From Burkholderiaceae bacterium (GTDB lineage: Bacteria > Pseudomonadota > Gammaproteobacteria > Burkholderiales > WYBJ01), in assembly GCA_011525945.1 (NCBI GenBank), contig WYBJ01000183.1:1-32440 (forward strand): 32,440 bases of DNA, in the 5' to 3' direction. The translations under genes were made by a program, and so were the position numbers. How positions within the stretch are numbered: the first letter of the stretch is position 1; each line of letters starts with the position of its first letter. Below, piece after piece: positions 1-6,989 of the stretch. Under the pieces are notes generated by a model, which was not told the DNA's origin, did no database searches, and saw only the letters and a program-made list of their open reading frames with translations.

Positions 1-289
1 GCGGCACGCGTCGAGGAACTCACCCCGCGACTGTGGAAGACGCACTTCGCTAGCGAGCCGCTGCGCTCCCCGCTGCATAGATCACGCGCCTAAACAAGAA
101 CGCCCGCTGGTTACCGGTTACGTTCGGGACGCCTTTCGCAACGCCGTCGACCGGGCGATCAAGCAGATCGAGAAGTACGACAAGCCGCTGGCCGAGCACC
201 TAAAAGACACGACCAAGATCAGTAACGAGGTCGCCTACCGGCCCGGCGTGCCTATCACTTGGGACGTACGGCCCATCGTGAACGGCTAG
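1..289 (+). pseudogene. 3' end of an unrecognised gene, probably frameshifted
   Basis: The window opens inside a coding remnant whose family I do not recognise. From base 2 one frame is open to a TAG at 287-289. Its last 55 or so codons look protein-like: an amphipathic helix (VRDAFRNAVDRAIKQIEKY), then AEHLKD, then a C-terminal PITWDV motif. The first 90 bases look more protein-like in frame 1 (VEELTPRLWKTHFASEPL) but that frame stops at about 93. The simplest reading is one gene with a frameshift near 90-100, truncated by the window edge. Two unrelated overlapping frames are an alternative. It lies outside the tRNA-bounded island. Confidence 0.4.
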
Positions 290-325
290 CCCACACGTCG
301 CACGCGATCCGTGCAACGACCTGCA

Positions 326-907
326 CTAGGTTGGGTTGCCGCTTTCGGCAATTTTTTGGTGCGTACCCTCATCGAGGATGCTGCGCATCAATGCGAACAA
401 CGGCTCGGCGCTGGTGTGCTTCTGTCCGTATGTCAGATTGAACCCATAGTCGAAGTCGGGAGGGTTGATCCCTTGGTTGTGCTGGAGGATCGTCTCCAGC
501 TTATCGAGCGCCTTGACGGCTTTGGCCTCGGGTGAGGCCGCGTCCTCATATTCCTGCCAGAGCGCCAGAATGCCAGCCTTGTGCGGCTCTTCGAGTGAAC
601 GCGTGAGGTGCAGGAGATCCGCCTTTTCCTGTTCGCTCTTGTCGGGGTGCTGATTCTTCTCGACAGCGGGAATATCGCCGTGGATGGCTTCGCCCAGATC
701 ATGGATGAGGCATATCTTCAGAATCTTGAGCATATCCATTCCAGCCAGCTCGTCCTCGAAGATCATGGCCATCAGGCACAGGCGCCAAGTATGCTCGGCG
801 GTGCTTTCTGTTCTGCCAGTTGAGGTGTGTGCACTTCGGAGCACGCTCTTGAGCTGTTCCGCTTCTTGGAGAAAGGCCAGTCGGCCTTTGATGTTTTCGA
901 TGTTCAT
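326..907 (-). CDS. HD-domain hydrolase, YfbR/HDDC2-like nucleotidase
   Basis: This 193-residue protein has the metal-binding pattern of HD-domain phosphohydrolases of the YfbR/HDDC2 group: AEHTWR (H39), IHD (H69-D70), E73, D78 in HGDIP, and D135 in ALDKLE. YfbR itself is a 5'-deoxynucleotidase acting on deoxynucleoside monophosphates, so a cytosolic nucleotide-cleaning role is likely but the substrate is inferred. I chose the ATG at 907 because the family alignment begins there with the helix IKGRLAFLQEAEQLK. The frame stays open to 1336, but that extension overlaps the acetyltransferase gene and has no family character. It diverges from the GNAT gene, the two sharing a roughly 90-bp intergenic space. 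Confidence 0.8.
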   Translation of the reverse strand: MNIENIKGRLAFLQEAEQLKSVLRSAHTSTGRTESTAEHTWRLCLMAMIFEDELAGMDMLKILKICLIHDLGEAIHGDIPAVEKNQHPDKSEQEKADLLHLTRSLEEPHKAGILALWQEYEDAASPEAKAVKALDKLETILQHNQGINPPDFDYGFNLTYGQKHTSAEPLFALMRSILDEGTHQKIAESGNPT

Positions 908-1000
908 AGATTGTTTCTCAGTGCCCAATTTTCTCATGTCAGCATAGAACGGTCTGAGCGTATAGCCATGAACCGAGCTGCCGAACCCTGAGGAATGCGT

Positions 1001-1507
1001 ATGCCACCACAAATCCGAGAGGAAGTGCCAGCGGATGTCCCGTCCATTGAAGCCGTCACGGTTGCGGCCTTCTTGAACGCGGCGCACACCAGCCATACCG
1101 AACAGCACATCGTCAATGCACTGCGACGCTCTGCTGCGCTGACGATTTCCTTGGTCGCCGAGCTTGACGGGTTGCTGATCGGCCACATCGCCTTGTCGCC
1201 GGTGAGCATCAGCGACGGCAGCACGCACTGGTTCGGCCTGGGCCCGATCTCGGTGCTTCCCGCGCACCAGGGCCACGGAGTCGGTTCCGCGCTGATGGCG
1301 GCGGCGCTGGAGGCCCTGCGGCAGCAGGGTGCCCAAGGGTGCGTGCTACTGGGTGATCCGGGCTACTACGGCCGCTTTGGCTTTCGTGCCACCCCTGATC
1401 TGGTTCTCCCGGGCGTGCCGCCCGAGTATTTCCAAGCGCTGCACCTCGACAGCACGACCCCGCACGGCAGCGTCGCTTACCACCCGGCGTTCGAGGCCAC
1501 GAGCTGA
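1001..1507 (+). CDS. GNAT family N-acetyltransferase (YhbS-like)
   Basis: A 168-residue single-domain GNAT protein. The acetyl-CoA binding signature is visible in the middle: LGPISVLPAHQGHGVGSALM, where Q-x-x-G-x-G/A binds the pyrophosphate, followed by the helix AAALEALRQQGAQG and the LGDPGYYGRFGF segment typical of the YhbS/COG3153 group. It transfers an acetyl group from acetyl-CoA to an unknown amine. Two ATGs lie close together, at 995 and 1001. The Shine-Dalgarno-like GAGG at 990-993 is 7 bases from the second and touches the first, so I prefer 1001. It is divergent from the HD-domain gene and lies left of the island boundary. Confidence 0.8.
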   Translation: MPPQIREEVPADVPSIEAVTVAAFLNAAHTSHTEQHIVNALRRSAALTISLVAELDGLLIGHIALSPVSISDGSTHWFGLGPISVLPAHQGHGVGSALMAAALEALRQQGAQGCVLLGDPGYYGRFGFRATPDLVLPGVPPEYFQALHLDSTTPHGSVAYHPAFEATS

Positions 1508-1643
1508 AGCGGTGTCGGGTCGCCCGCGCCAAGGCGGTTTGCACGACGAACAAGGAGCCGAAAACCGGCGTCAACGCTGAGGCGGCTGCGGCGGCGTCCG
1601 TCGCCGCAATGCCCGAACCCGCGCCAACACTGGGGTTTCGGGC

Positions 1644-1676
1644 AAAAAAATCCCAACCGAGAAGGGTTGGGATTTT
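1644..1676 (-). terminator. strong hairpin terminator, probably the displaced terminator of tRNA-Ala
   Basis: Bases 1647-1658 (AAAATCCCAACC) pair perfectly with 1665-1676 around a 6-base loop. On the minus strand the stem is followed by seven T (1650-1644), the classical intrinsic terminator form. It sits 8 bp outside the left attachment repeat. Before the island inserted, the minus-strand tRNA-Ala gene would have run directly into it. It may also stop plus-strand transcription from the acetyltransferase gene, because the plus strand also has four T at the stem base. Confidence 0.75.
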
Positions 1677-1684
1677 GGTAAGTG

Positions 1685-1702
1685 GCGGAGGAGGATCGAA
1701 CT
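1685..1702. repeat. left attachment-site repeat (displaced tRNA-Ala 3' fragment)
   Basis: GCGGAGGAGGATCGAACT here is identical to 6820-6837 within the tRNA-Ala gene and in the same orientation. It covers the complement of the tRNA T-arm and the start of the 3' acceptor strand. Identity ends on both sides. This is the expected relic of the original chromosomal tRNA 3' end after integration restored an intact tRNA with phage- or island-supplied DNA. Confidence 0.8.
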
Positions 1703-2082
1703 GCTTTCATACCATACTGTTAATAAATATCTTCTCCGGAAACCCCATTTTAGATGCCCCCACTGATGCCCCCGAGAAGCGGACGCACGTCTTCCGAACG
1801 TCGCACACCGCCTCGCTCTGGTAACCCAGTTCGCGGCCGAACGTGCGCTACTCCGGCTTAAGCGCCTTCCAGGTCGAGCCGCCAGCCGATGGCGGGTTTT
1901 TCGCGTTGCGATCATCTCTTGCGGCTCCAGATCGCAAACATCGGAGCACGAATGCGCGGAACACGGACCTTCTATCGATCATATCGAGCGAAAAAATGAG
2001 AGATCTGGCTGCAGGTTACTCGCCAGCTCGCTTGGTCGCAGGCGCCAGCTTGATGGGAGACCGCTCTACAGTTAGCATATCG
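1703..2082. other. gene-free island flank with two GATGCCCCC repeats
   Basis: I see no credible gene in these 380 bases. The short open frames have no family features. The notable content is two direct copies of GATGCCCCC at 1753-1761 and 1765-1773, starting 12 bp apart. The same 9-mer is clustered at the other end of the island around the integrase start, so these are candidate arm-type integrase sites of the left junction. Confidence 0.5.
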
Positions 2083-2113
2083 CCCATATGATCAATATGG
2101 GGCACCCATATGA
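2083..2113 (+). promoter_or_regulatory. probable VapB operator: palindrome plus extra half-site
   Basis: CCCATATGATCAATATGGG at 2083-2101 is an inverted repeat with perfect 7-bp arms (CCCATAT / ATATGGG) around a 5-bp centre. The half-site CCCATATGA (2083-2091) recurs at 2105-2113, overlapping the vapB start codon at 2110. VapB-type antitoxins with ribbon-helix-helix folds bind palindromes in their own promoter, so autoregulation here is a reasonable inference. Confidence 0.6.
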
Positions 2114-2352
2114 AAACCACTATCGAGTTGCCTGATGATCTGCTCGAGCGCGGGAAGGCGGCTGCGCGGCGTGAGAACTCGACTCTCAAGGCACTGATCG
2201 AAGAAGGCTTACGAATGGCCCTTCGGACGCGCGCGCGCAAGCGCACCTCGCCGTTCGCGGTACAGCCCTTCCAGGGTGACGGCTTGTCCGCGGAGTTCGC
2301 CGGCGCCGGCTGGGAAGAGATACGCAACGAGATCTACCGTGATTGCGGTTGA
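2110..2352 (+). CDS. ribbon-helix-helix antitoxin, VapB-like
   Basis: An 80-residue protein beginning MKTTIELPDDLLERGKAAA, the typical N-terminal strand and helix of ribbon-helix-helix antitoxins. A second helix follows (STLKALIEEGLRMAL). The C-terminal half, with conserved aromatic and acidic residues (AGWEEIRNEIY), would wrap the toxin. It is the DNA-binding antitoxin of the pair, neutralising the PIN-domain toxin encoded next. The stop codon overlaps the toxin gene by 14 bases, implying translational coupling. A GGGG run at 2099-2102 is the only ribosome-binding candidate. Family assignment is firm; the exact VapB subgroup is not. Confidence 0.85.
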   Translation: MKTTIELPDDLLERGKAAARRENSTLKALIEEGLRMALRTRARKRTSPFAVQPFQGDGLSAEFAGAGWEEIRNEIYRDCG

Positions 2353-2773
2353 CACCAACATCCTGGTCTACGCGCATCGCACCGACTCGCCGTTCCACGG
2401 CAGTGCGCGAGCTGCCATCGAAACCCTCGCCTCCGGAGTCCGAGAATGGGCCGTCCCCTGGCCTTGCGCGCATGAGTTCTTCGCCGTTGTAACGCATCCG
2501 CGCATCTACAAGACTGCCACGCCGGCCGAGACGGCCTTCGCCCAACTGCGTGCGCTGGGCACGCTTGCCAACCTCACGTTTATCGGCGAGACCGACGAGT
2601 ATCTACCGCATCTCGAATCGCTGGCCCTGCCGGCACAGACTCGAGGCGGAGCCATTCACGACGCGCGCATCGCGGCAATCTGCGTTTCGCACGGCGTGGC
2701 TGAACTCTGGTCAGCCGACCGCAACTTTTCCCGATATCCGCAAATCGTCGTGCGAAATCCCTTGATCGGATGA
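2339..2773 (+). CDS. PIN-domain toxin ribonuclease, VapC-like
   Basis: A 144-residue PIN domain. All four acidic catalytic positions are visible: D5 in VIAVDTN, E46 in CAHEFF, D108 in AIHDARIA and D127 in WSADRNF. VapC toxins are Mg-dependent endoribonucleases that cut tRNA or rRNA, so the free toxin stops translation. I start it at the GTG at 2339, which overlaps the end of vapB by 14 bp and puts the first catalytic strand at the usual distance from the N-terminus. The ATG at 2276 in the same frame would add 21 residues lying inside the antitoxin coding region. The pair probably stabilises the island. Target RNA unknown. Confidence 0.85.
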   Translation: MIAVDTNILVYAHRTDSPFHGSARAAIETLASGVREWAVPWPCAHEFFAVVTHPRIYKTATPAETAFAQLRALGTLANLTFIGETDEYLPHLESLALPAQTRGGAIHDARIAAICVSHGVAELWSADRNFSRYPQIVVRNPLIG

Positions 2774-3089
2774 CTGCGTCGCAGTCGTTGGGAGAGATCC
2801 GCCGGCTCCATGGTACGCAAGTCTTTACCTCAAGCTGAACGACAAGACCTGACTGCGCGACATGAACCGTCTCCGACAGCTCGAACTCGTCTTCATCGAC
2901 ACCGAGAATCGTCTCTGGCCCGGCTTTGTCAGGCCGAGGAATGTGAAGTCCGTGGGCAAGAAGAAAGCATAACGCGCAGGACATGGTCACCCATCCCGAT
3001 ACACTGCAGCAGGTCGATACGGCCAATGGCCGAATTTATATCTAGGACATCTCACGTTGCCCACCGCTGCGGTCGTCGCGTGCGTGAGA
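2774..3089. other. no recognisable gene; one short open frame
   Basis: This 316-bp stretch between vapC and the IS21-type repeats has no recognisable gene. A plus-strand frame at 2862-2972 (36 codons from ATG to TAA) reads MNRLRQLELVFIDTENRLWP and ends in a lysine-rich tail. It looks more protein-like than its surroundings but matches nothing I know. It could be the remains of a longer gene. I see no terminator or promoter with good support. Confidence 0.35.
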
Positions 3090-3347
3090 TGTTAATTCGC
3101 GGCCACATAGAGCCATTTCGCTCGCGGCGTAATAGATCCATCTGATTTGCGGCCTAATGGAGCCAGTCGATTCGCGGCGCAATGGAGCCACCCGAATCGC
3201 GACCTAATGATGCCACCTGCAATGTAGCGTTTACCGGTTTCGAACTTCTTGCTGCGCGTTAGCCTCCCGGATTTTTCCGGGGAGACCGACGCGATGGCCA
3301 ACAGGAGGTTCGAGATGTACGAGTATCGGCAGGTGCTGCTTATTCTA
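3090..3347 (+). mobile_element. left end of an IS21-family element, truncated
   Basis: A 5'-TG at 3090 is followed by five 25-bp tandem units (3096-3215), a leader, and the start of an istA-like frame at 3294. Multiple short repeats just inside the ends are a known feature of IS21-family elements, where they bind the transposase. The element is cut at 3346-3347 by an IS630-family insertion. No istB and no right-end repeats were found in the window, so only a remnant remains. Confidence 0.6.
3096..3215 (+). repeat. five tandem 25-bp units (IS21-type subterminal repeats)
   Basis: Units start at 3096, 3121, 3146, 3171 and 3196, an exact 25-bp period. Each has a conserved 20-bp part close to TTCGCGGCSYAATGGAGCCA and a 5-bp variable linker often ending GA. 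The middle units (3 and 4) match the consensus best; units 1, 2 and 5 have several substitutions. The exact phasing suggests protein binding on a regular helical face. Confidence 0.75.
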
Positions 3348-3392
3348 GTGTGCGTTCAAGTTGAGACTAACAATCCAGGGCCACGCCGTTAG
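3294..3392 (+). pseudogene. istA: istA N-terminal remnant, interrupted by IS630-family insertion
   Basis: The frame begins MANRRFEMYEYRQVLL, the characteristic start of IS21-family IstA transposases, and then runs into the left end of the IS630-family element, stopping at 3392. About 18 codons are genuine. Right of the insertion, plus-strand bases from 4455 can be read as GISRAGLRHRAIRA, resembling the next IstA segment (typically RDIARAGLMGR). The frame and a few codons are lost, so that part is tentative. Functionally dead. Confidence 0.6.
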
Positions 3393-4412
3393 GCTGCGCA
3401 CCCGGTCATGATCATTGGCGAAGCGCGGCAGTCCGGCGTTCAATTGTGCGATCACCGCGTCCATGTGGTTAAACACACGATTGGGAAACTCCTTCTCGCG
3501 CAGTTCATCCCAAACGTGCTCCTGCGGATTGAGTTCGGGTGCGTAGGGCGGCAGGGGCACCAAGCGGATATTCTCCGGGATCGCCAAGTCTTTGGCCTTA
3601 TGCAAACTGGCGCCGTCCACGATCATCACGATGAATTCCCCGGGGTGGGCGCGGGGCGACCCGGGCCAGGAATTCGCCCATGCGCGCGGTGTTCATCTCG
3701 CTACAGATCATCCAATCCAAGTCCCCTTGCAATGGACTGACTGCGCCGTAGACATACATGAATTGGCGTTCGTAGCCATTGAGCATGACCGGGCGCCAAG
3801 GCAGCGGCGCCCAGCAGCGCCGTGGACGCGCCATGCGGCCAAACCGGGCTTCGTCCTGGAACATCAGCCGTACCGGGCGCCCGCGCAGGTCGGCTTGCTT
3901 CAAGACGGCAGCCAGTGTCTTGGGGAGTTTTTTTTCCACGCCTGCTGCGCCACGAGGTCGCTCCTGGGATGGCGTGTGTCGGGAGCGAGTTTGCGCCACC
4001 CGTGCCGAGCCAAAAGCCGCCACACCACCGAGGCGGCTACCGGACGACCCAGGCGTTGCGCCAACGCCGCTCGGATTGGCGAGAGCACCAACACTCCCGC
4101 CGACTTGGCCTGCTCGGCCCACGGAGCGAGAAACTCCGCTTCTTCCTCGATGCTGAGCAGCGCCTTGCGCCGCCCACCCCATCGGGGCCGAGGCGCACGG
4201 GGCTGCACCGACTCGCGAAAGCGCTGCTGCAGTCGCGGCACCGTGGCTCGGCCCACGCCCAAGATTGCAGCGGTCTGCTCCAGGGTCGCCGACGCCATTG
4301 CGGGCAGCAGCACGGCCTGGGCCGCGCGCAATTGTTCTATGTCGGTGGTGCGAGCGACAGCCTTGCGAGCTCGAGCCACCAGCCCTTTGTCGATCTGTCG
4401 TGGTCTGGCCAT
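3345..4412 (-). pseudogene. IS630-family DDE transposase, two frame changes
   Basis: Start ATG at 4412 (MARPRQIDKGLV). The N-terminal part to about 3930 has helix-turn-helix character (TLEQTAAILGVGRATVPRL). At 3928-3935 the minus strand has a run of eight A; a -1 shift there joins KKL-PKTLAAVLKQ and the first catalytic block LMFQDEARFGR. A second change is needed at the G-run 3653-3656: removing one base restores a reading through ARAHPGEF to IVMIVDGASLH (second D), then LPPYAPELNPQEHVWDEL (the NPxE block). The A8 tract could be a programmed shift site, as is known in some IS630 relatives. The second looks like a mutation or base-call error. The TAG stop at 3345-3347 uses the target TA. Confidence 0.75.
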
Positions 4413-4453
4413 CCGACAACTGTGCCATAATTAGTCTCATCTTGAAAGCAATA
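3346..4453 (-). mobile_element. IS630-family insertion sequence with imperfect inverted repeats
   Basis: The ends share an imperfect inverted repeat built on TTCAAG-N-TGAGACTAA (3355-3370 on the left; complement at 4431-4446 on the right). TA dinucleotides stand at 3346-3347 and 4452-4453, as expected for IS630-family insertion at TA. The exact outer border is uncertain by about 2 bp because the left has two more bases than the right between TA and the shared core. The element carries one transposase gene on the minus strand, broken into three frames. It landed in the istA remnant. Confidence 0.7.
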
Positions 4454-5432
4454 TGGAATTAGTCGAGCCGGGCTTCGTCACAGGGCCATCCGTGCGGCAA
4501 CGGCGGTCGATGATGAATGCACATCGCGGTCGACCCGAGCAACGCCGCCCACGAATTCCGCTGGCTGAGTCAGCCCGGTTGATGCCCGTTACGCATCGTC
4601 CCAGGGGTCGTAGAGCCTGGTGCTCTTGATCCCGAATGCTCGCAAGAGCGCCCAAACCGGCCTCACCTCCTGAGAGCCGGTGGCCGCAAGGCTGGAGGTA
4701 GTCGTCAGCGAGCGCCGCGGTATGGCGCGCACCGGCCAGGCAAGGCGCTGCCCTGTCTGCGCCAATCGTCAGTCGTGAACCCGGCAGACCTCCTCTGGAG
4801 CAACTGGCTCCAGCAACGAAGCCCGGGCCAGCTCCGATCGACGGCGGCACACCTTCTGGTGCCGCAACCGTGAGGACCGTCACTGCGCGGCGCGAGCCGG
4901 TAGTGACGGTCCCCAGACTGCTCCAGCGATCAAGCGGTTAACCCCCGCTGGCGCACGTGACGGACCCACGTGATGGACTTCTCTGGACCAATCGCAATAA
5001 GCGACTGCGCAATGCAGTCCGCGTCAATTGACCGCACCCATGCGGTTGTCGAGAACGCGCCCATTAGGCGCACCCGCCGAGCCTGGGTCAATGGCTCACG
5101 CGATGAAACGCGTTCCAACAGGAACCGCTATCGCCGCTCACAGCGCGTGCCGCGTAGAGCAAGCAGCACAACAACGGCACAAATCGGGAGTGGTGTCCCG
5201 AGTGCCTCGTAGATCCCGACACGCTCAGCGTGCGGGACGCACAGAAACACTGACCGGACAGGTGCTACACCAGCAGGAAAAGCGCGATCGATCCAAGCTG
5301 TCAATCGGAGGCAAGATCCAGAATAGTCACGAGTCCAAGAAGCCGAAGTACAAATGACGCCGCCGGCCGCCCACGCGTTTGGCATGGGCGAGGGGTCGCC
5401 ATTTCAAAATAGTCCCGCACTTCAGGCAATGG
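4454..5432. other. 979 bp without a recognisable gene
   Basis: Neither strand shows a protein I can recognise. The open frames here are short, rich in Arg, Ala and Ser, and lack family motifs. The first 60 bases may continue the istA remnant. The stretch contains a perfect 11-bp inverted repeat (4874-4912) and two CACGTG hexamers at 4954-4959 and 4967-4972. It may be decayed mobile-element DNA or hold a non-coding function; I cannot tell which. Confidence 0.5.
4874..4912. repeat. perfect 11-bp inverted repeat, 17-base spacer
   Basis: GGACCGTCACT at 4874-4884 and its exact reverse complement at 4902-4912 flank a 17-base GC-rich spacer. There is no T-run on either side, so an intrinsic terminator is unlikely. 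It could be a protein-binding site or the relic of an element end. Confidence 0.6.
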
Positions 5433-6647
5433 TCAGGCCGCGTTGCCATGCAGGGAAATGACATCCCCGCCGCACTTCAGCTTGTCCAGATAGTCGGCCC
5501 ACTGCTGCATCATGACTTTGCGCTGCCTGATGAACTTCGTTCGGTTGTAAGCTGTTCCGAGGGCATCCGGGACCGCATGCGCGAGCTGATGCTCGATGAG
5601 CTCCGGCGCGAAGCCGAGCTCCTGGTGGAGAATCGTTCGGGCCATGGCTCTGAAGCCATGACCCGTAATCTCCGTCCTCGTGTCGTATCCCATACGACGA
5701 AGCGCGGCATTCACCGCGGCTTCGCTCATGGGCTTGCTTGGATCGCGACCGGGAAACACATGGGTTCGATTTCCGGTCAGCGGGTGCAACTCCTTAAGAA
5801 TGTCCAATGACTGTTGTGCAAGCGGGACCACGTGTTCAGTCCTCGTCTTGGACACCACGTAACGCCACTCTTCCTTCGCTAGATCGATATCTTGCCACCG
5901 GGCACTACGAAGCTCGCCCGGTCTGACAAAGAGCAACGGCGCCAAGCGCAACGCGGCCTTTACAACCAAGGTACCGCGGAATCCTTCGAGTGCCCTCAGC
6001 AACTCAGCCACCTGAGCAGGTTCGGTGATCGCCGCGAAGTGCGTGTGCTTCGCGGCCGGAAGCGCACCGCGCAGATCACCACTCGGATCACGCTCTGCGC
6101 GACCAGTCGCCACGGCGTAGCGAAAGATCTGGCCGCAGTTCTGGTGAGCCCGATGTGCCGTGTCCAATGCACCTCGGCCCTCCACGCGACGGAGCACCTT
6201 CAGCAACTCCGGTGGCGTGACCTCCGCGATCGGGCGACCCCCGATCCACGGAAACACGTCTTTCTCGAGCCGCTGGATGATCTTGTCCGCGTGCGAGTTG
6301 GCCCAGTTCGGTGAGTACTTGGCAAACCATTCCCGCGCTACCACTTCAAAACTGTTCTGCGCCCGCTCGATTCGGGCTGCCTTCTGCGTCTTGCGGTGAA
6401 CGCTCGGATCGACCTCCCGCGCGAGCAATTCGCGCGCTTCGTCTCTTCGCTTGCGCGCAAGTGCGATCGACACTGCCGGATAGATGCCGATCGCCAGGCG
6501 TTTCTCCTTGCCGTTGAATCGGTACTTGAGTCGCCAAAGCTTGCCGCCGCTCGGCGAGACTTCCAGATAGAGCCCGCCGCCGTCGAACAAGCGTCGCGGC
6601 TTCGCGGCTGATCTTGATTTCTGCACCTCGACATTGGTAAGGGGCAT
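5433..6647 (-). CDS. P4-type tyrosine integrase of the island
   Basis: A 404-residue site-specific recombinase. The N-terminal integrase DUF4102 domain (about 1-85: RLFDGGGLYLEV, GIYPAVSIALARKRRDEAR) is followed by a SAM-like core-binding region and the C-terminal catalytic domain. Catalytic residues are visible: R242 (RPGELRSARW), K267 (SKTRTEHVVPL), H330 and R333 (HGFRAMART), H353 (IEHQLAH) and nucleophile Y367 (AYNRT). I start at the ATG at 6647, where P4-type integrases usually begin (MPLTNVEVQK). The frame is open to 6716, but the added segment has no domain character and overlaps the putative arm sites. The gene reads away from tRNA-Ala and catalyses integration and excision at its 3' half. 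Confidence 0.9.
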   Translation of the reverse strand: MPLTNVEVQKSRSAAKPRRLFDGGGLYLEVSPSGGKLWRLKYRFNGKEKRLAIGIYPAVSIALARKRRDEARELLAREVDPSVHRKTQKAARIERAQNSFEVVAREWFAKYSPNWANSHADKIIQRLEKDVFPWIGGRPIAEVTPPELLKVLRRVEGRGALDTAHRAHQNCGQIFRYAVATGRAERDPSGDLRGALPAAKHTHFAAITEPAQVAELLRALEGFRGTLVVKAALRLAPLLFVRPGELRSARWQDIDLAKEEWRYVVSKTRTEHVVPLAQQSLDILKELHPLTGNRTHVFPGRDPSKPMSEAAVNAALRRMGYDTRTEITGHGFRAMARTILHQELGFAPELIEHQLAHAVPDALGTAYNRTKFIRQRKVMMQQWADYLDKLKCGGDVISLHGNAA

Positions 6648-6698
6648 TTTGGGGGCATCCTGTTCTCGACAAGATCGATGCCCCCAGATTATGCCCCC
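6641..6698. promoter_or_regulatory. cluster of GATGCCCCC repeats at the integrase start
   Basis: GATGCCCCC occurs at 6677-6685 on the plus strand, a near copy (TATGCCCCC) at 6690-6698, and on the minus strand at 6659-6651 followed by ATGCCCC (6647-6641), which includes the integrase start codon. With the two left-end copies at 1753 and 1765 this gives the island the same 9-mer at both junctions. Arm-type binding sites for the integrase, which could also repress its own gene, are the natural reading. This is inferred from arrangement only. Confidence 0.55.
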
Positions 6699-6812
6699 AT
6701 CGCGGCTTGGCTTCAAACGAATGGTGGTGGATGCCGCCGGACGATTTCCATAGGGAAATCGTTGCTTCTTCAGTGACTATTGGACTTTGCCGGAAGATTG
6801 CGGAAGGGATAA

Positions 6813-6888
<76 letters not shown>

Positions 6889-6901
6889 ACGACGACGAGG
6901 G

Positions 6902-6930
6902 ATGATACTAAAGATGGGAAACCCGGTAAA
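6902..6930 (-). promoter_or_regulatory. sigma-70-type promoter of tRNA-Ala
   Basis: On the minus strand TTTACC (6930-6925) and TATCAT (6907-6902) are separated by 17 bp, a good match to a housekeeping promoter. Transcription would begin around 6895, a few bases before the tRNA 5' end at 6888. The stretch between -10 and the tRNA is GC-rich (CCCTCGTCGTCG), like the discriminator regions of stringently controlled stable-RNA promoters. Confidence 0.6.
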
Positions 6931-6989
6931 TTGCTTGGCGCGAAACGCACAATGGCCCGTGCTACCATGCGCCGCAGGAGGAAACCGCC

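Noticed and set aside
908..1336. N-terminal extension of the HD-domain gene
   Set aside because: It overlaps the GNAT gene on the other strand and has no HD-family character.
3096..3215. CRISPR array
   Set aside because: Linkers are only 5 bp, units are degenerate, and an istA-like start follows, which fits IS21-family end repeats instead.
3592..4434. 280-codon plus-strand open frame across the IS630-family element
   Set aside because: The transposase motifs are on the minus strand; this frame has no insertion-sequence or other family features.
5128..5385. 85-codon minus-strand open frame with a hydrophobic C-terminal stretch
   Set aside because: No signal, family motif or ribosome-binding site; the hydrophobic run alone is not enough.
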